A DNA stretch of 64,000 bases, taken from contig OY294068.1 in the NCBI GenBank assembly GCA_958510875.1, positions 174,127,411 to 174,191,410 of the forward strand, in the 5' to 3' direction. The notes under the pieces are model-generated. The model did not search any database, was not told the origin of the DNA, and saw only the letters and a program-made list of their open reading frames with translations. The stretch's first letter is position 1, and the number at the start of each line of letters is the position of its first letter. The stretch comes from Endomychus coccineus (lineage: Eukaryota; Arthropoda; Insecta; Coleoptera; Endomychidae). Positions 21,181-32,714 of the stretch are shown in pieces. The position numbers were made by a program, and so were the translations under genes.

Positions 21181-22112
21181 GAAAAATGCAAAATTTGACC
21201 GTTTTTATCGGATGAGGTTTTTTTTTGTTATGAACAATTTTTTTATCAACAAAATAGATGAATTCGACCAAAACTCTGACCTTGAGGTCGTTTTCGGATA
21301 ATTTTGGTATTCTGAGTTCAATTTATCGTCAATATCATCGAATGTATACCCACAAATTTGCTAATTTGTTATAAACAAATTACGTTTACTATAGAAGATA
21401 CGAATTTGACCATAATTTCAAGTTTATAAGTTGTCGGATAATTTTGAGTACAATTTTACTGCTAGTATGATCTTTAAATACATACATAAATTTTTGAATT
21501 GTTATAAACAAATATGAATTGAAAAATAATTATAAAAATGTTGATGTTTTAGTATGACAAATTAAATATATTGATTTTTTTAAGGAGTTATAGGACAGTT
21601 GTTATGGATGGGAAAACAATTATTTGAAATTAGTGGCATGTCATTTTTTTAAATTATATTAAGACTTAATTCTATCCATCAATTTCGTCAAAAAAATTCT
21701 GAGGGTATATTATATAAAAATTAATAAAAATGTCACATTTCTTTTTACTTTATTTGTTTACGAATAATTTATTCATGAGTATTCAGAAATGTATGTATGC
21801 ATTTGAAGACCATAAAAGCAATAAAATCGTACTCAGGAAGCCAAATTATCCGACAACGACTATATACTCGACATTTTGGTCAAATTCGTATATTTAATAG
21901 TAAATGTAATTTGTTTATAATAAATTAGCAAATTTGTGGGTATACATTCGACGATATTGACGGTAAAATCGAACTCAGAATACCAAAATTATCCAAAAAC
22001 GACCTTAAAGTTGGAGTTTTGATGGAATTCATCTATTTTATTAATAAATAAATTGTTTATAACAAAAATTAGTCTTCATCCGATCAAAAAGGGTCAAATT
22101 CTGCAATTTGAC
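21181..22112. mobile_element. Foldback element of about 0.93 kb
   Basis: The left arm (21181-21520) and right arm (about 21745-22112) are inverted copies sharing CAAATTTGCTAATTTG, TATACCCACAAATTTGC, AATTTGACC and GGATAATTTTGGTATTC blocks. The centre (21525-21740) is unpaired AT-rich DNA. Frames on both strands are repeat by-products. Terminal repeats and a target duplication could not be fixed. Confidence 0.7.
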
Positions 22113-22721
22113 CGCAACAGTTACTTTTGGGAATAATAGAAATATATAAACAGAGGTATAAACATTTATTTTTTATCTCGTTTCTCAATTGGAACTACAT
22201 AGTATTCCATTGCATATATTTGACAACAATGTTTTTTCTGGTTATAGATATATTTTATATAATATTAGATTTCCCCCTAAGAAATCGAAAAATGTACGAC
22301 ATGTGATTTCTCAGTGGCACATCTACTCGTAGATGATGGTAAATATTTTGATATTTGCATCATGCTGTTATATATACCTTCCACAGAGTGATTGTTCATT
22401 AACATTTCAAATTTCCTCGTTCTACTGATGAGTATAAAAAAAGTGAAAAAGGTATCTGAAATTATTAGTTCTTAGCGATCTAAACTATAGAGATATCATT
22501 ATTATCTAGCTGAAGTCAACAAGAAAAATACAATACATTTCCTAGTATCGACCCTTGTGGAATAAATATGTCATCAATTCGAATGAACAGTCAATGAATG
22601 ACACAGTATGATTTGACGTCTTTCGAAGTCTTTATCTGCTTCAAACATATTTCCGCTTCCCACAGGTGAGAAATGTTAGTGATCTATCATCGACCACAGT
22701 TAATTTTGACTTCATAAGTAT

Positions 22722-23991
22722 AGTCCAGTAAATGAAGGTATTAATATCTAAATTTTTTTGTTATGAGCCGATTTTGATCTGTGAGGGCTGATTTTCTTCG
22801 TAATGATGTCTAGAACTGAGTGCGGGTTTTTTTTTCTGACTAATTGTTAATAAACAATAATTAGTGTTAAACAAATGCGTGTTTCAGAGCATTATGAGAA
22901 AAAATTAAAAAGTACAGGTTTTAAGCAAGTAATTGAATATTTTCAAGTGTTAATGTAATGAACAAGGGTTCACAAAGCTTACTCAATGTTCATAAGCAAT
23001 TTGTTAATGAACCATTTGTTAATAAACAATTTGTTAATCTGGTCTGGTTATGCGATTTTGGACTCGATTTCGGATATTTTCAACTCGATGAACACGAATT
23101 CGGTAATATAATTGCAATAAATTGTTTATTTCATTTGTTAATAAACAATTTGTTAATTAACAAATAAACTAAAAAATGAAATTAGGTCTGGTTATGCGAT
23201 TTTGGACTCGATTTCGGATATTTTCAACTCGATGAACACGAATACAAATACCATTATTAACACAGGGGACAAAATACCATTTCTTTATTAACATATATAG
23301 AATAAACAAAATGTATGGCAATTATTAAATCACCAAATTCGTATTCATCAAGTTGAAAATGTCCGAAATCGATTCCAATATCGCATAACCAGACCTAATT
23401 TCATTTTTTCGTTTATTTGTTAATCAACAAATGAAATTAACAATTTATTGCAATTATATTACCGAGTTCGTGTTCATCGAGTTGAAAATATCCGAAATCG
23501 AATCCAAAATCGCATAACCAGACCTAATTTCATTTTTTCGTTTATTTGTTAATTAACAAATTGTTTATTAAAAAATGAAATAAGCAATTTATTGCAATTA
23601 TATCAACAAATTCGTGTTCATAGAGTTGAAAATATCCAAAATTGCATAACCAGACCAGATTAACAAATTGTTTATTAACAAATGGTTCATTAACAAATTG
23701 TTCATGAACATTCAGTAAGCTTTGTGAACCTTTGTTTATTACACTTGAAAATATCCAATTACTTGCTTAAAACCTTTACTTTTTAATTTTTTCTTATAAT
23801 GCTCCGAGACACGCATTTGTTTATGACTAATTATTGTTTATTGACAATATAAACAATTAGTCAGAAAAATAGACCCCCGCACTTTGTTCTAGACATCATT
23901 ACGAAGAAAATGAGCCCTTACAGATCAAAATCGGCTCATAACAAAAAAATTTAAATATTCAGGTCGATTTTGGACTTCATCTACTGGACTA
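22722..23991. mobile_element. 1.27-kb foldback element with internal tandem/inverted subrepeats
   Basis: The termini AGTCCAGTAAATGAAG and, complemented, AGTCCAGTAGATGAAG lie at the two ends. Longer arms (22753-23160 and 23390-23955) mirror each other through TTATGAGCCGATTTTGAT, ATGTCTAGAAC, CAAATGCGTGT and AAGCAAGTAATTG. Inside, a block with GGTCTGGTTATGCGATTTTG and CAACTCGATGAACACGAAT appears four or more times in both orientations, joined by TTTGTTAATAAACAATTTG words. The 69-residue frame at 22958 is repeat-derived. It shares end sequence with the foldbacks at 39249 and 8494. Confidence 0.8.
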
Positions 23992-24107
23992 GTAGTTCAC
24001 TAAGTGAATAGAGACACCATAATGTGAACTCATACATTAAACAAACTCATATTGTTCGATTGTCCGCAAACTCCAATAACAACCAGAGAACGCGCCATAA
24101 AATATTC

Positions 24108-24240
24108 GTTTTTAAATCTGTAGGATCTATATTTGAAATGAGTGGATGAAAGCAGGCATAGAGAAAATGGAACTAATTGGTTTAATACATGGGAATGCGT
24201 CTGCACAGGCAAATTGTTTTAATTACGCGGAAGCACGGAA
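24108..24240 (+). pseudogene. LINE reverse transcriptase fragment, second copy
   Basis: It shares with 15325-15440 the stretch encoding G-S-I-F-E-[MI]-S and the following 100 bp, ending 'ttgttttaatta'. There is no other domain around it. The call is weak and rests on the pair of copies. Confidence 0.35.
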
Positions 24241-24688
24241 GCGCCTAGTTACAATACAGACAGATTCTGTTGCAGTAATTTTTATTGCAAAAGAGGCTTC
24301 AGGTTAGAAATTAGGAGGGCAAGTTTCGCCGACAGCATAAAAGCTCAAGCCCGATATCTCGACGAACACTCGTCTTTGTAAAAGGCCAACAAAAATACAC
24401 TTTCTAGCACGTATGAAGAGATATAAGAAGGATTTAAGCTGGTGATATACGCGTTTCACTAGAACCCCTTAATTTTTGTTATCGTTCCATTTAATACTTC
24501 CGAAACGCATTTGATATGTTGCCGCTACGGTCTCCACGCTAAAATTTAACAGTATAATAACATTATTATAATGAAAATTTTCAATTTGTTAAGAGTTCCT
24601 GGAAATTTATGCGTCGTATATGACTTCAAAATGTTATGAATTTATCTAACTTTACTTTCATATATCCCATTTTCTTTTGGAGCTTGTA

Positions 24689-24991
24689 TTATAAAAGATA
24701 AGGTTCAGAATGTGAGTATTCCAAATCTTGTAACATTTCGTTTTGTGGAACTTTGTTATCTTGAAAACTCAGAGGAAAGACATATAGTATACGATGAGTT
24801 TTTATGTCATGTCCAATTAACAATAAACTACGTTGAGCCGCTTTCGTCATTCGAGAATTGAAATGAAATACAAGGACAGGTGCGTGAATTCCGGAGTAGG
24901 TCTTACACTTAGTGATTTGATAGATAACGTTACGTTCGTCATACAAAGAGGACGGTAAACCAAAGTTCTTATGAAGCATGGTCACGATCAA
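24689..24991 (-). CDS. Unrecognised 100-residue open frame
   Basis: An ATG-initiated minus-strand frame of 100 residues with mixed composition (Cys once, several His, no low complexity) and no signal peptide or membrane segment. I do not recognise a family. There is no splice, promoter or neighbour evidence. It may be a fragment of an element, a host exon or chance. Confidence 0.2.
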   Translation of the reverse strand: MIVTMLHKNFGLPSSLYDERNVIYQITKCKTYSGIHAPVLVFHFNSRMTKAAQRSLLLIGHDIKTHRILYVFPLSFQDNKVPQNEMLQDLEYSHSEPYLL

Positions 24992-24999
24992 AAAGATAC

Positions 25000-26215
25000 G
25001 TCATAGCTACAGATGATACAGTGTTTTACAGGTTCGCCAGATTTACAATGTTTTTGAATATGTCTAATCTGAACCTGAACCTTTCTGAAAATAGAAGTGA
25101 ATTCGCATGTTATCATAGTCATGCTCTCCCTCCAGCTTATTGCACAACCACTCTGAAATAATAAATATCACTTCGCTGCTTCATGTACTATAGTTCTTTC
25201 AAGTAGTGCATATAAACCAACAACAGTAAAGTATTCACATTCATACTGTAACTACATATAACATACACCTCAACTAACACCATAAAACACTAACACATTC
25301 CCAGTAATTACTCATATTTAAATTTGCCTAAGAAAGCGTTATTTCTAGCTCCATTTCTGAAGTAATATGATAGGTACTTAAATCATACCACTATTCTATA
25401 CTTATTTATTGTTGAGATACTCAGTTGTAAGGCTGCGGCAACTCAGTCTGTAACGGCAGTGATAGCACCATTTTCATGTTTCCCTTTACAATTCATTGTT
25501 GAGGATACTATTTTCGTAGTTTACACAGCACACGAAGCAAATGTGAGTAGAATGAACGATTTCTGTACTTTTGAAGTTTAATTCTATCGACCCTTCAACT
25601 GCTACAGATGCATATAAACGTTGATTTGTAAAACTTTTTGGCAGTATTTCACGACTCAGCTAGATCAAACTATGGTTTTCTAGGAAATCTTTTTATTAGT
25701 TCTAACGATTCAACAATATTATCTTAGAATATAATAGATTACAATTTTATTGAAACTCGTTATGTACATGGTAAATATAATTATGGTGAGTCATTTGAAT
25801 TTGAGGGTATTGAAATACTATACTGTATGTACTAAACATATGAATAAAATGAGTTTGTTGAAGAAGCATACACGTTAAAACGTTACAAAAAATGCACTAT
25901 CACATACAAACACGTTGGCTGCCATGACGTATAGCGTTTGTGCCTCATAAATTTTGGTCTTCATTCGTCGAGGTACAACATTTCTGCCACACGCCTAACT
26001 CGCCTTTCACGCGTTGTGGGTGACCAACAGTGTCACGCTGCCCATATATTTTCACGAGATTGGATTCTACGTGGCACAACGAGCATTTCCATATATTCGG
26101 CCTCAGACAAAAGTGTTTTCGTTATAATTTTCTAAGCAAAAAATCAAACAATCTCGTTTTCACAATAATACACATTGGAAGTATACATATTGTATTTATT
26201 ATTTATCTTGGATAG
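25000..26215. other. 1.2 kb with no recognised feature
   Basis: Only short frames. The stretch 25930-26130 is somewhat less AT-rich and has overlapping frames on the plus strand but no recognisable domain. Confidence 0.35.
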
Positions 26216-26216
26216 T

Positions 26217-28415
26217 AGACTTCCGCGGACAGCTAATCTTGGAAAATCTTGTCTTCCGGATGGATTCCGCGTCACAATAGCTCGACTTGATGCCGACGTT
26301 TCGCCAACCATCTTCAGGGCAGGCTTGAGGCTTGAACTGAAACTGGTTCTACTGGTTTCTGTAGCCGTATTTATTGTAGGAAAAATCCTTCACGCTACAT
26401 AGTTCACTGCCTTTATTCCGGTTATTAACTCCGTTCCGGCACCTGACCCTGCCGTTGTGCGATCATGTGCGAAGTGGAATTTTCGAGGATGGGTTTCCAA
26501 ATGTTGGGAAGGTAATATCCTGAGTCACGGTTCAGATTATTCGGATGTTTTAGGATTTCTATAGCTTCAAGGATTTTTCGCTGATAGAAGTTTGGGGCTC
26601 GGACTAATATTTTAGTATCTTCAAAAAGGATTTGATGATTTGTGTCAAACTTGTGTTCTGCAAATGCAGATCTACTGGTGTCACGAAGCCTTGTACAGCG
26701 CTCATGTTCTTTCACACGAGTAGCTACTGTACGACCTGTTTCACCAATGCAGACTTTACCGCAAGAGCAGGGAATGCTATAAACACCTTCTGAGTGCAGA
26801 GAAGGGAGGGGATCTTTGATAGGTTTGTAAAACTGAGATAATTTTGGAAGTGAGGAAAAACGGGTAGAAATATTATGTTTTTTGAGGATTTTGGAAATTC
26901 GATCTGTTATATTTTGAATATATGGAAGATAAGCCGTGGATAAAGCAGGCGGGGAGTTTCAGGCTCAGGTCGATTTGAAATTTCAGGTGAAGTGTATTTC
27001 TTTATGCCTTTTTGAATGTTTTAATGGAAGAAATTGTTTGATAATAGATGTTTGATTGATTGTTTGATAATAGATGTTTTAATTCTGATTCTAAGGATTG
27101 AGGCTGAGACAGGTTGACAGCTCTGTGGACCAGGGAGTTTATGACAGATTGCTTTTGGGCAGGGTGGTGGTGGGAAAGACCATTGAGGTATCTATCGGTA
27201 TGGGTGGGTTTCCGATACACAGAATGTCCTAAAGTACCGTCAGTCTGTCGACTAACCAATACATCCAGGAACGGAAGTAAACCTTGCGATTCGACTTCCA
27301 TGGTGAAAAGGATATTGGGATGTAATGAATTTAAATGATTGAGGAAGGGAACAAGCTTTTCGCGACCATCTTGCCAAGTAACGAAAGTATCGTCGACATA
27401 TCTAAACCAACATTTCGGCTTGAGAACAGATGAGTCAATGGCATCTTGTTGCTTCCATGAAGATATTAGCTATGATCGGGGAAAGTGGGGAACCCATGGC
27501 AGCTCCCGAGGACTGCTCGTAGAACTTGCCATCGTATAGAAAATATGTGGAGGATAGACAAAAATCAATTAACGGTAGCAAGTCCGTTGAAATGTTTTTG
27601 GCAGGTAACAATTGAGAAATTATGAAAAGGATGTCTGGAATGGGAACATTGGTAAACCTTGATTCGACGTCGAATCTGACGAGCAAATCGCATGGGTCAA
27701 CTTTCAACGTTTGAAGTTTTTCAACGAAATGAAAGGAATTTAGGATAAAACTATTGGAATCACCTACAAGGGGTTTGAGAATAGATGACAGATATCGAGA
27801 GAGCTTATAAGTAGGAGATCCGATAGTGCTCACAATTGGTCTCAGGGGAACTGAGGGCTTATGAATTTTAGGCAAACCATATAAACGGGGACATTTTGAA
27901 CAATGGGGGGTAAGAAATTTCTTATCTGATTCAGGAAGGGAAGAATGACGAATAATTTGTGAAATTGAACGTTCTATAGAGGAGGTGGGATCTTTTGGTA
28001 GGAGCTTATAGGAAATAGTTTGCAGATGTTGCAGGATTTTGTTATCATAATCTGAACGATTCATGACAACAGTGGAGTTTTCTTTATCAGCCCTCAAAAT
28101 AGCCAAATCAGGATTTGATTTGAGTGAATTGAGTGCTTAAATTGAAGGCTTAGGGCGATGTGATTTAGGAATCTTGGAATGACGGAGAATTTTAGCAGTT
28201 TCGAAACGAATTTCATCTGCTGCGAGATGGGGAACTTTATGTAGGGATGCTTCTACAGCAGAAATAATGGATGTCGTAGGAACATTTTTGGGGGAGAAAA
28301 CAAAATTAGGACCCTTAGATAGAACCGATTGTTCAGCTTCAGTAAGGATATCAAGTCGAGCTATTGTGACGCGGAATCCATCCGCAAGACAAGATTTTTC
28401 AAGATTTATTATTTA
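26217..28415 (-). mobile_element. Penelope-like retroelement with inverted terminal segments
   Basis: The coding unit (28335-26425) is bounded by inverted copies of one segment: minus strand at about 26290-26217 and plus strand at 28348-28415, both with ATCAAGTCGAGCTATTGTG, GACGCGGAATCCATCCG and AAGACAAGATTTT. The left copy is preceded on the minus strand by CCTGAAGATGGTTGGCGAAACGTC, split here as CCTGAAGATGG, TTGGC and GAAACGTC, the usual PLE terminal hammerhead-like signature with one core change (CTGAAGA for CTGATGA). Order on the minus strand: N-terminal segment, RT, thumb, linker, GIY-YIG nuclease, terminal repeat. It is the best-preserved PLE here but is interrupted. Confidence 0.85.
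26425..28335 (-). pseudogene. Penelope-like RT + GIY-YIG endonuclease polyprotein, interrupted
   Basis: Reading leftward: an N-terminal region with L-S-K-G-P-N-F (28320-28140, ended by one stop at 28138); RT core in 28106-27435 with R-A-D-K-E-N-S-T-V-V-M-N, L-Y-G-L-P-K-I-H-K, L-R-P-I-V-S and G-S-P-L-S-P-I-I-A-N; a frameshift near 27440; the catalytic box R-Y-V-D-D-T-F-V near 27395; thumb with V-Y-R-K-P-T-H-T-D-R (27301-27002); a stop and shift; then GIY-YIG from 26810 (V-Y-S-I-P-C-S-C-G-K-V-C-I-G-E-T-G-R) to about 26520 with A-F-A-E-H-K. PLEs use the RT and nuclease for target-primed reverse transcription. Catalytic motifs are preserved, but two or three frame breaks and one stop make this copy inactive. 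Confidence 0.85.
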
Positions 28416-28429
28416 TGTAAAGGAAAACA

Positions 28430-28893
28430 CAAATCAAAAATTCTTTTACATTTCAAAATACTAGAAATATATTTAAAATATTTTCGACATGCACAATGTT
28501 CTTGGAAAAAGCACGTTACGCAATACAATTTGTTGCAAATTGTGTAACATTATTGTGATCTTGTGATTTTATACTCAGCCTCTTTCCTGCCAAATTCTTC
28601 TTGCATATTTTTAAAGCACACACTGTAACCTAAATACCACTTCTGTGCTTTCACTATGACGAGACACATACTTAAAACAAACAGAAAACAAACCCAAGAA
28701 TCTTAAAATAGTATTTTATTTTATTTATCGATAATTCATTCATACACATATTTAAACCTGAAATTGGCAACAAATAAAAACGGCACAAAGTGTCGATTGG
28801 GCCAGCTTATCAAGGTTTACTTGAATATATAAAACGAAAATATACAGTTCAGTATTCATCTTATTGGAAAACCTTTCGAATGATGAAATAATA
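28430..28893. other. 460 bp with no recognised feature
   Basis: AT-rich with chance frames only. Confidence 0.35.
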
Positions 28894-28895
28894 TA

Positions 28896-29227
28896 CAGGA
28901 TGTTCCATAGAGTTCTGTTATGGTTCAGCCTGTATACTTTGGACATTCTCGAGAAATTTCTGCTAACGGATACTACTTTCCACCATATTGAAAAACTCCT
29001 CCCGTAAAGATCGCGGTTTATCTCGATCAGTAAACACAGAGTGATTTTTTGAAGTAGACCCTGTCAACCCTAAAATGTCTAATAATTCGGAAGCCGTTAA
29101 CAAGAGACCCATGGTATGTATATTATTCTTCACAGATTAATAGGGGCTTTCGAAATAATGATCACAGTATAGGGTGTTACATCGAAAAAACAAAAGTTTG
29201 GTGTATTACTTAATAAAGACCAACCTG
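28896..29227. mobile_element. MITE-like element with CAGGATG/CAACCTG ends
   Basis: The left end CAGGATGTTCC at 28896 and right end CAACCTG at 29221-29227 form short inverted termini, with TA on both outer sides (28894-28895 and 29228-29229). A second GCCTGTATAC lies at 28928. There is no coding content. Short TIRs make the call tentative. Confidence 0.4.
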
Positions 29228-29339
29228 TATATCAATGCAAATATATTTAAATCATGCTCTGTTTGTGTTTTCATATCATTAAAGAAACCGCTTGGCAATA
29301 TCTCCAATAGCAACTATTTCCACAGTTTACGTTTATTTT

Positions 29340-29700
29340 TAAGAAGAAGTTAATGCCGATGTCTGGATCGGCATTTACAGAAACAATATCTTTGAACCAT
29401 ACAGACAGACTGACACCACTCAATGAAAGAACAAATGTATGAAAGCAACTGAATGGCTACCCTGCTCAGTATTAGAAGACAAGTACGAGGATGAACAAGT
29501 AGGATGGTGAAAGATGTTTTTGTACAGGTGATCTAGTTGCATGGTCTCCTAGATCACCCAAGCTTTATCTTATCAACTTTTTGCTCAGGGTTATACAAAA
29601 GATAAAGATTATGCCACATTGATTCATAATAGAGAAGATTCAACAAATTGCTTGAATTATCAGCACTCTATGTCTATGACACATATTAATTAGCTTCCCC
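29340..29700 (+). pseudogene. mariner/IS630-like DDE transposase remnant
   Basis: 29350-29410 reads D-V-W-I-G-I-Y-R-N-N-I-F-E-P-Y, resembling the strand after the first catalytic residue in insect mariner-like DDE transposases. 29535-29600 reads A-W-S-P-R-S-P and, after shifts, a motif like the 'WPPRSPDLTP' active-site region. The fragment at 59270-59690 holds the corresponding earlier part with D-E-C-T-F. There are many stops. The call rests on two motifs in the right order. Confidence 0.4.
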
Positions 29701-30417
29701 CTCATTACAGGCTGAAAAAGTATGAAATAACAATAAAAGCAGGTTCATCTTGTTTCATCAAATTATATTGGTGGGGACGAAGACAAATAAATTTGGATGA
29801 CAACTTTTAGGAGAATGCAATCACGTACCAGTTCTACATTATCGAATTAGTATTCTGGAGACAATAGAATTCTAATAATAATCTTGGTAGTTGCCAATTT
29901 GCCTACATCCATAATTAATTCTGAGAAGTGGGTTATGGATATGACGAACAGATTTGTTTGTTTACTTTAGAATCAGATACATCTGATGTATGGGATTAAA
30001 CTAGTCTCTTGAAGGATGTGGTTTGTTTTACGATAAGATTCGTAAAAGTTTGCGGCAAAGGAAACCCTAAACTTAGGCGCTCGTTCTCCAGACGCATAAA
30101 ATCTTTTTACCGCTTCTTGTAAAATATTTACGATCGTGTATTATTAATTATGCAGAAGTGATTTCACTATCAAAATTATTGATGTTGTAAATGCAAATCA
30201 AGTGACTAGAATAAAACCATAGTCATATTACCAGTGGGTGAAATATTTAAATTTTTACTTAAACTGTTACGTTATTAATTATTCTCAACAGAATGATTCA
30301 ATTCCAGATCTGTTGGTACTTTTAACCAATATGGTAAACACAAAAGCCCTTCAATCTTACTACGTAGAACCGGTATTCATGCCGTGATTCAGTAATAACT
30401 GTGTCACGCATTCACAT
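29701..30417. other. 720 bp with no recognised feature
   Basis: No motif, repeat or long frame is seen. Confidence 0.35.
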
Positions 30418-31105
30418 ATTACAGACAGTGGCGGAACTTCAATTTTTTGGCCCCCCCGCAAAATATTATTCGGGCCCCTACTACAAAAGAAACACAAATT
30501 TTTATTAATATTTTTATTAAAAAATAGAAAAAAGGAATAAAATTGCATTATTAACAATTAAAAATTAACAAAAGAAAATATATTTAAAATTTAAAATCCG
30601 TCCTCCTGGATTTCAAATTTTCAAAATCTCTAATCACATCTTTTATTTCCATATTTGAATTAAAAAATAAAGCTGAAAATATAACTTACCTACTTTCACA
30701 GTTCACACTTAATATTTATTTAATATTTTGTAACGAATTCGAGTTGAATGCAAATTTCAAAGTTACCCACACATTCACAAGATATAGGTATCTTAAAATT
30801 AACAAACTTAGAATCTAATAGAAAAGTAAAAGAGGGTGGAGTTTACAAATTGGTAGGTTTTTATTGGTGACAGGAAGGAAGTGGTGCTATTACTGAGGAA
30901 TGGTAAGAAGAAAGGTTCAAATTCTTCAAATGGAAAAACTCGAATTGTCGATGCGCCAAGAAATGGTCATAAATAACATCTGGAAAGGTATCATAAATAA
31001 TAAATATTTGGGTTTGTATAGTACTGAAAACATGAAACAAATGAACGTACCTAAAGGAGGGGACGAGAAGGTGACGAGACGGTTGTAAAATTGGGAAGTA
31101 CATAC

Positions 31106-32626
31106 TATTAACTAAAAAACTTCTTTTTTAGTTTCTTTTAATTTATTGATTATGAATTATTATTAATGCTTCTCTTTTTATATTATTTTATGGAATTAAA
31201 CACAATATTCTTTGAATGTTAAAAAGTTTCTATATTTAAATCTCTATGACTCTATTTATCTCGGGTTTCTAATTTACAATTTTATTTTATGTTCTAAGCA
31301 TAGAACTAGCTTTAACCTCAAAACTATTCAATATTAATAGTTGTTTACAAAATTACAAACGACAATCTTTCTTTCAGATTTACAAATAACACTACAATGG
31401 AAATATAATAAACAAACTTACTTTTAGTTTATATCCAAAAGTGTGTTTAACTATGTTGGCAATTTTCAATTTAATTCTTTTATAATTTCGTTGATGATTC
31501 ACTTTTACACAATACTATGCTTTTTCACAATAATCACAGGTAACTAATTTGGATTACTTCTTCTTGAGACTCAGGAACTGTTGATAATACTTTGTTCTAT
31601 CCTTTTAGATAAAACATGAAATTTTTCGATGCTTTGTTGAAATTATTGATGAATGGCAATCGTTGGAAATTTCTTCTTAATTGGAGGTTATTACAGCCTT
31701 TTTACTGGATTCAGATACTTGGAATAATCGTTGACTTTATATAAAACTTATTAACTTTGGTTTCTTTGAACCTATCGAAGTTTGGAACACTTTCGTTCAC
31801 TGGTTTTTTATAGGTTATGAAATTTTGGTGAGTTGCAGGAGTACTTTCAGTCTACAGATGTAATGGCAAACTGAATTTCTTTACTTTCAGATTCGTTTTT
31901 ATAGGCCTCCAAAACCGACGCTACTTTATGTCATAAACAACCTATGAGATGATTGCTTTTCAAATCAAGCATGCCAAGTTAATTGTTGTGAAACTGACAC
32001 AAGTCTTCATTGTTACCAGATTGACATTGGAAATTCCTATTGACCAATCAGAATTTAGTATTCTTTACTTTTTGAATTATTTGAGATTTTCAACTTATTT
32101 TAATTGTTAGTGATTCCTTCTTTTTAAATTAATATTGCCTACATTTTTCCCCACACTTTTGTATAATATAACCTATGATTGGGTTATTATTAATATGATT
32201 ATTCCCATATTTATGGTTTTCTTGACAGTTACTTATTCTTAAATCTAATACATATCATATTATATCAATAACATTCTTTTAACATTATATAACTCAAATT
32301 TATTAATCCTAACTTACATCTATAACATTATTCAATGTTTTGTACTATCTCATGATAGTTTTGTAATCACTTTACTTATGATTTATGATTTCGTTACACT
32401 GAACGTTTCTTCACTTTCACTGAAGTTCTTGTTTATCACTTCTTATTCTATTACATCGTTGTTTATTATGTTTTACATTGTTAATATTAATATCCTAACT
32501 ATTATTTAGCTTTTATTATTGTTTTTAATTCCATAAAAATATTTTTTATTTGATCTTTTCTGATTTTCATAGTTCGGTAAGTTATTATTTTTAAATTTTT
32601 ATTGTCTATGAAATGAAATCATAACA
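31106..32626 (-). repeat. 3' LTR of the gypsy element
   Basis: It is 1521 bp, identical in length to the 5' LTR and the same at every stretch compared by eye. It lies directly downstream (coding sense) of the pol stop, with an 88-bp gap that holds the polypurine-like tract. Confidence 0.95.
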
Positions 32627-32714
32627 AATTCCCCTAAATCAATTTTAACATATTAATCACATTAATATTTAAAATTTATTTATCTTTTGATTTTATTTTC
32701 ATGAACTAAATTTA

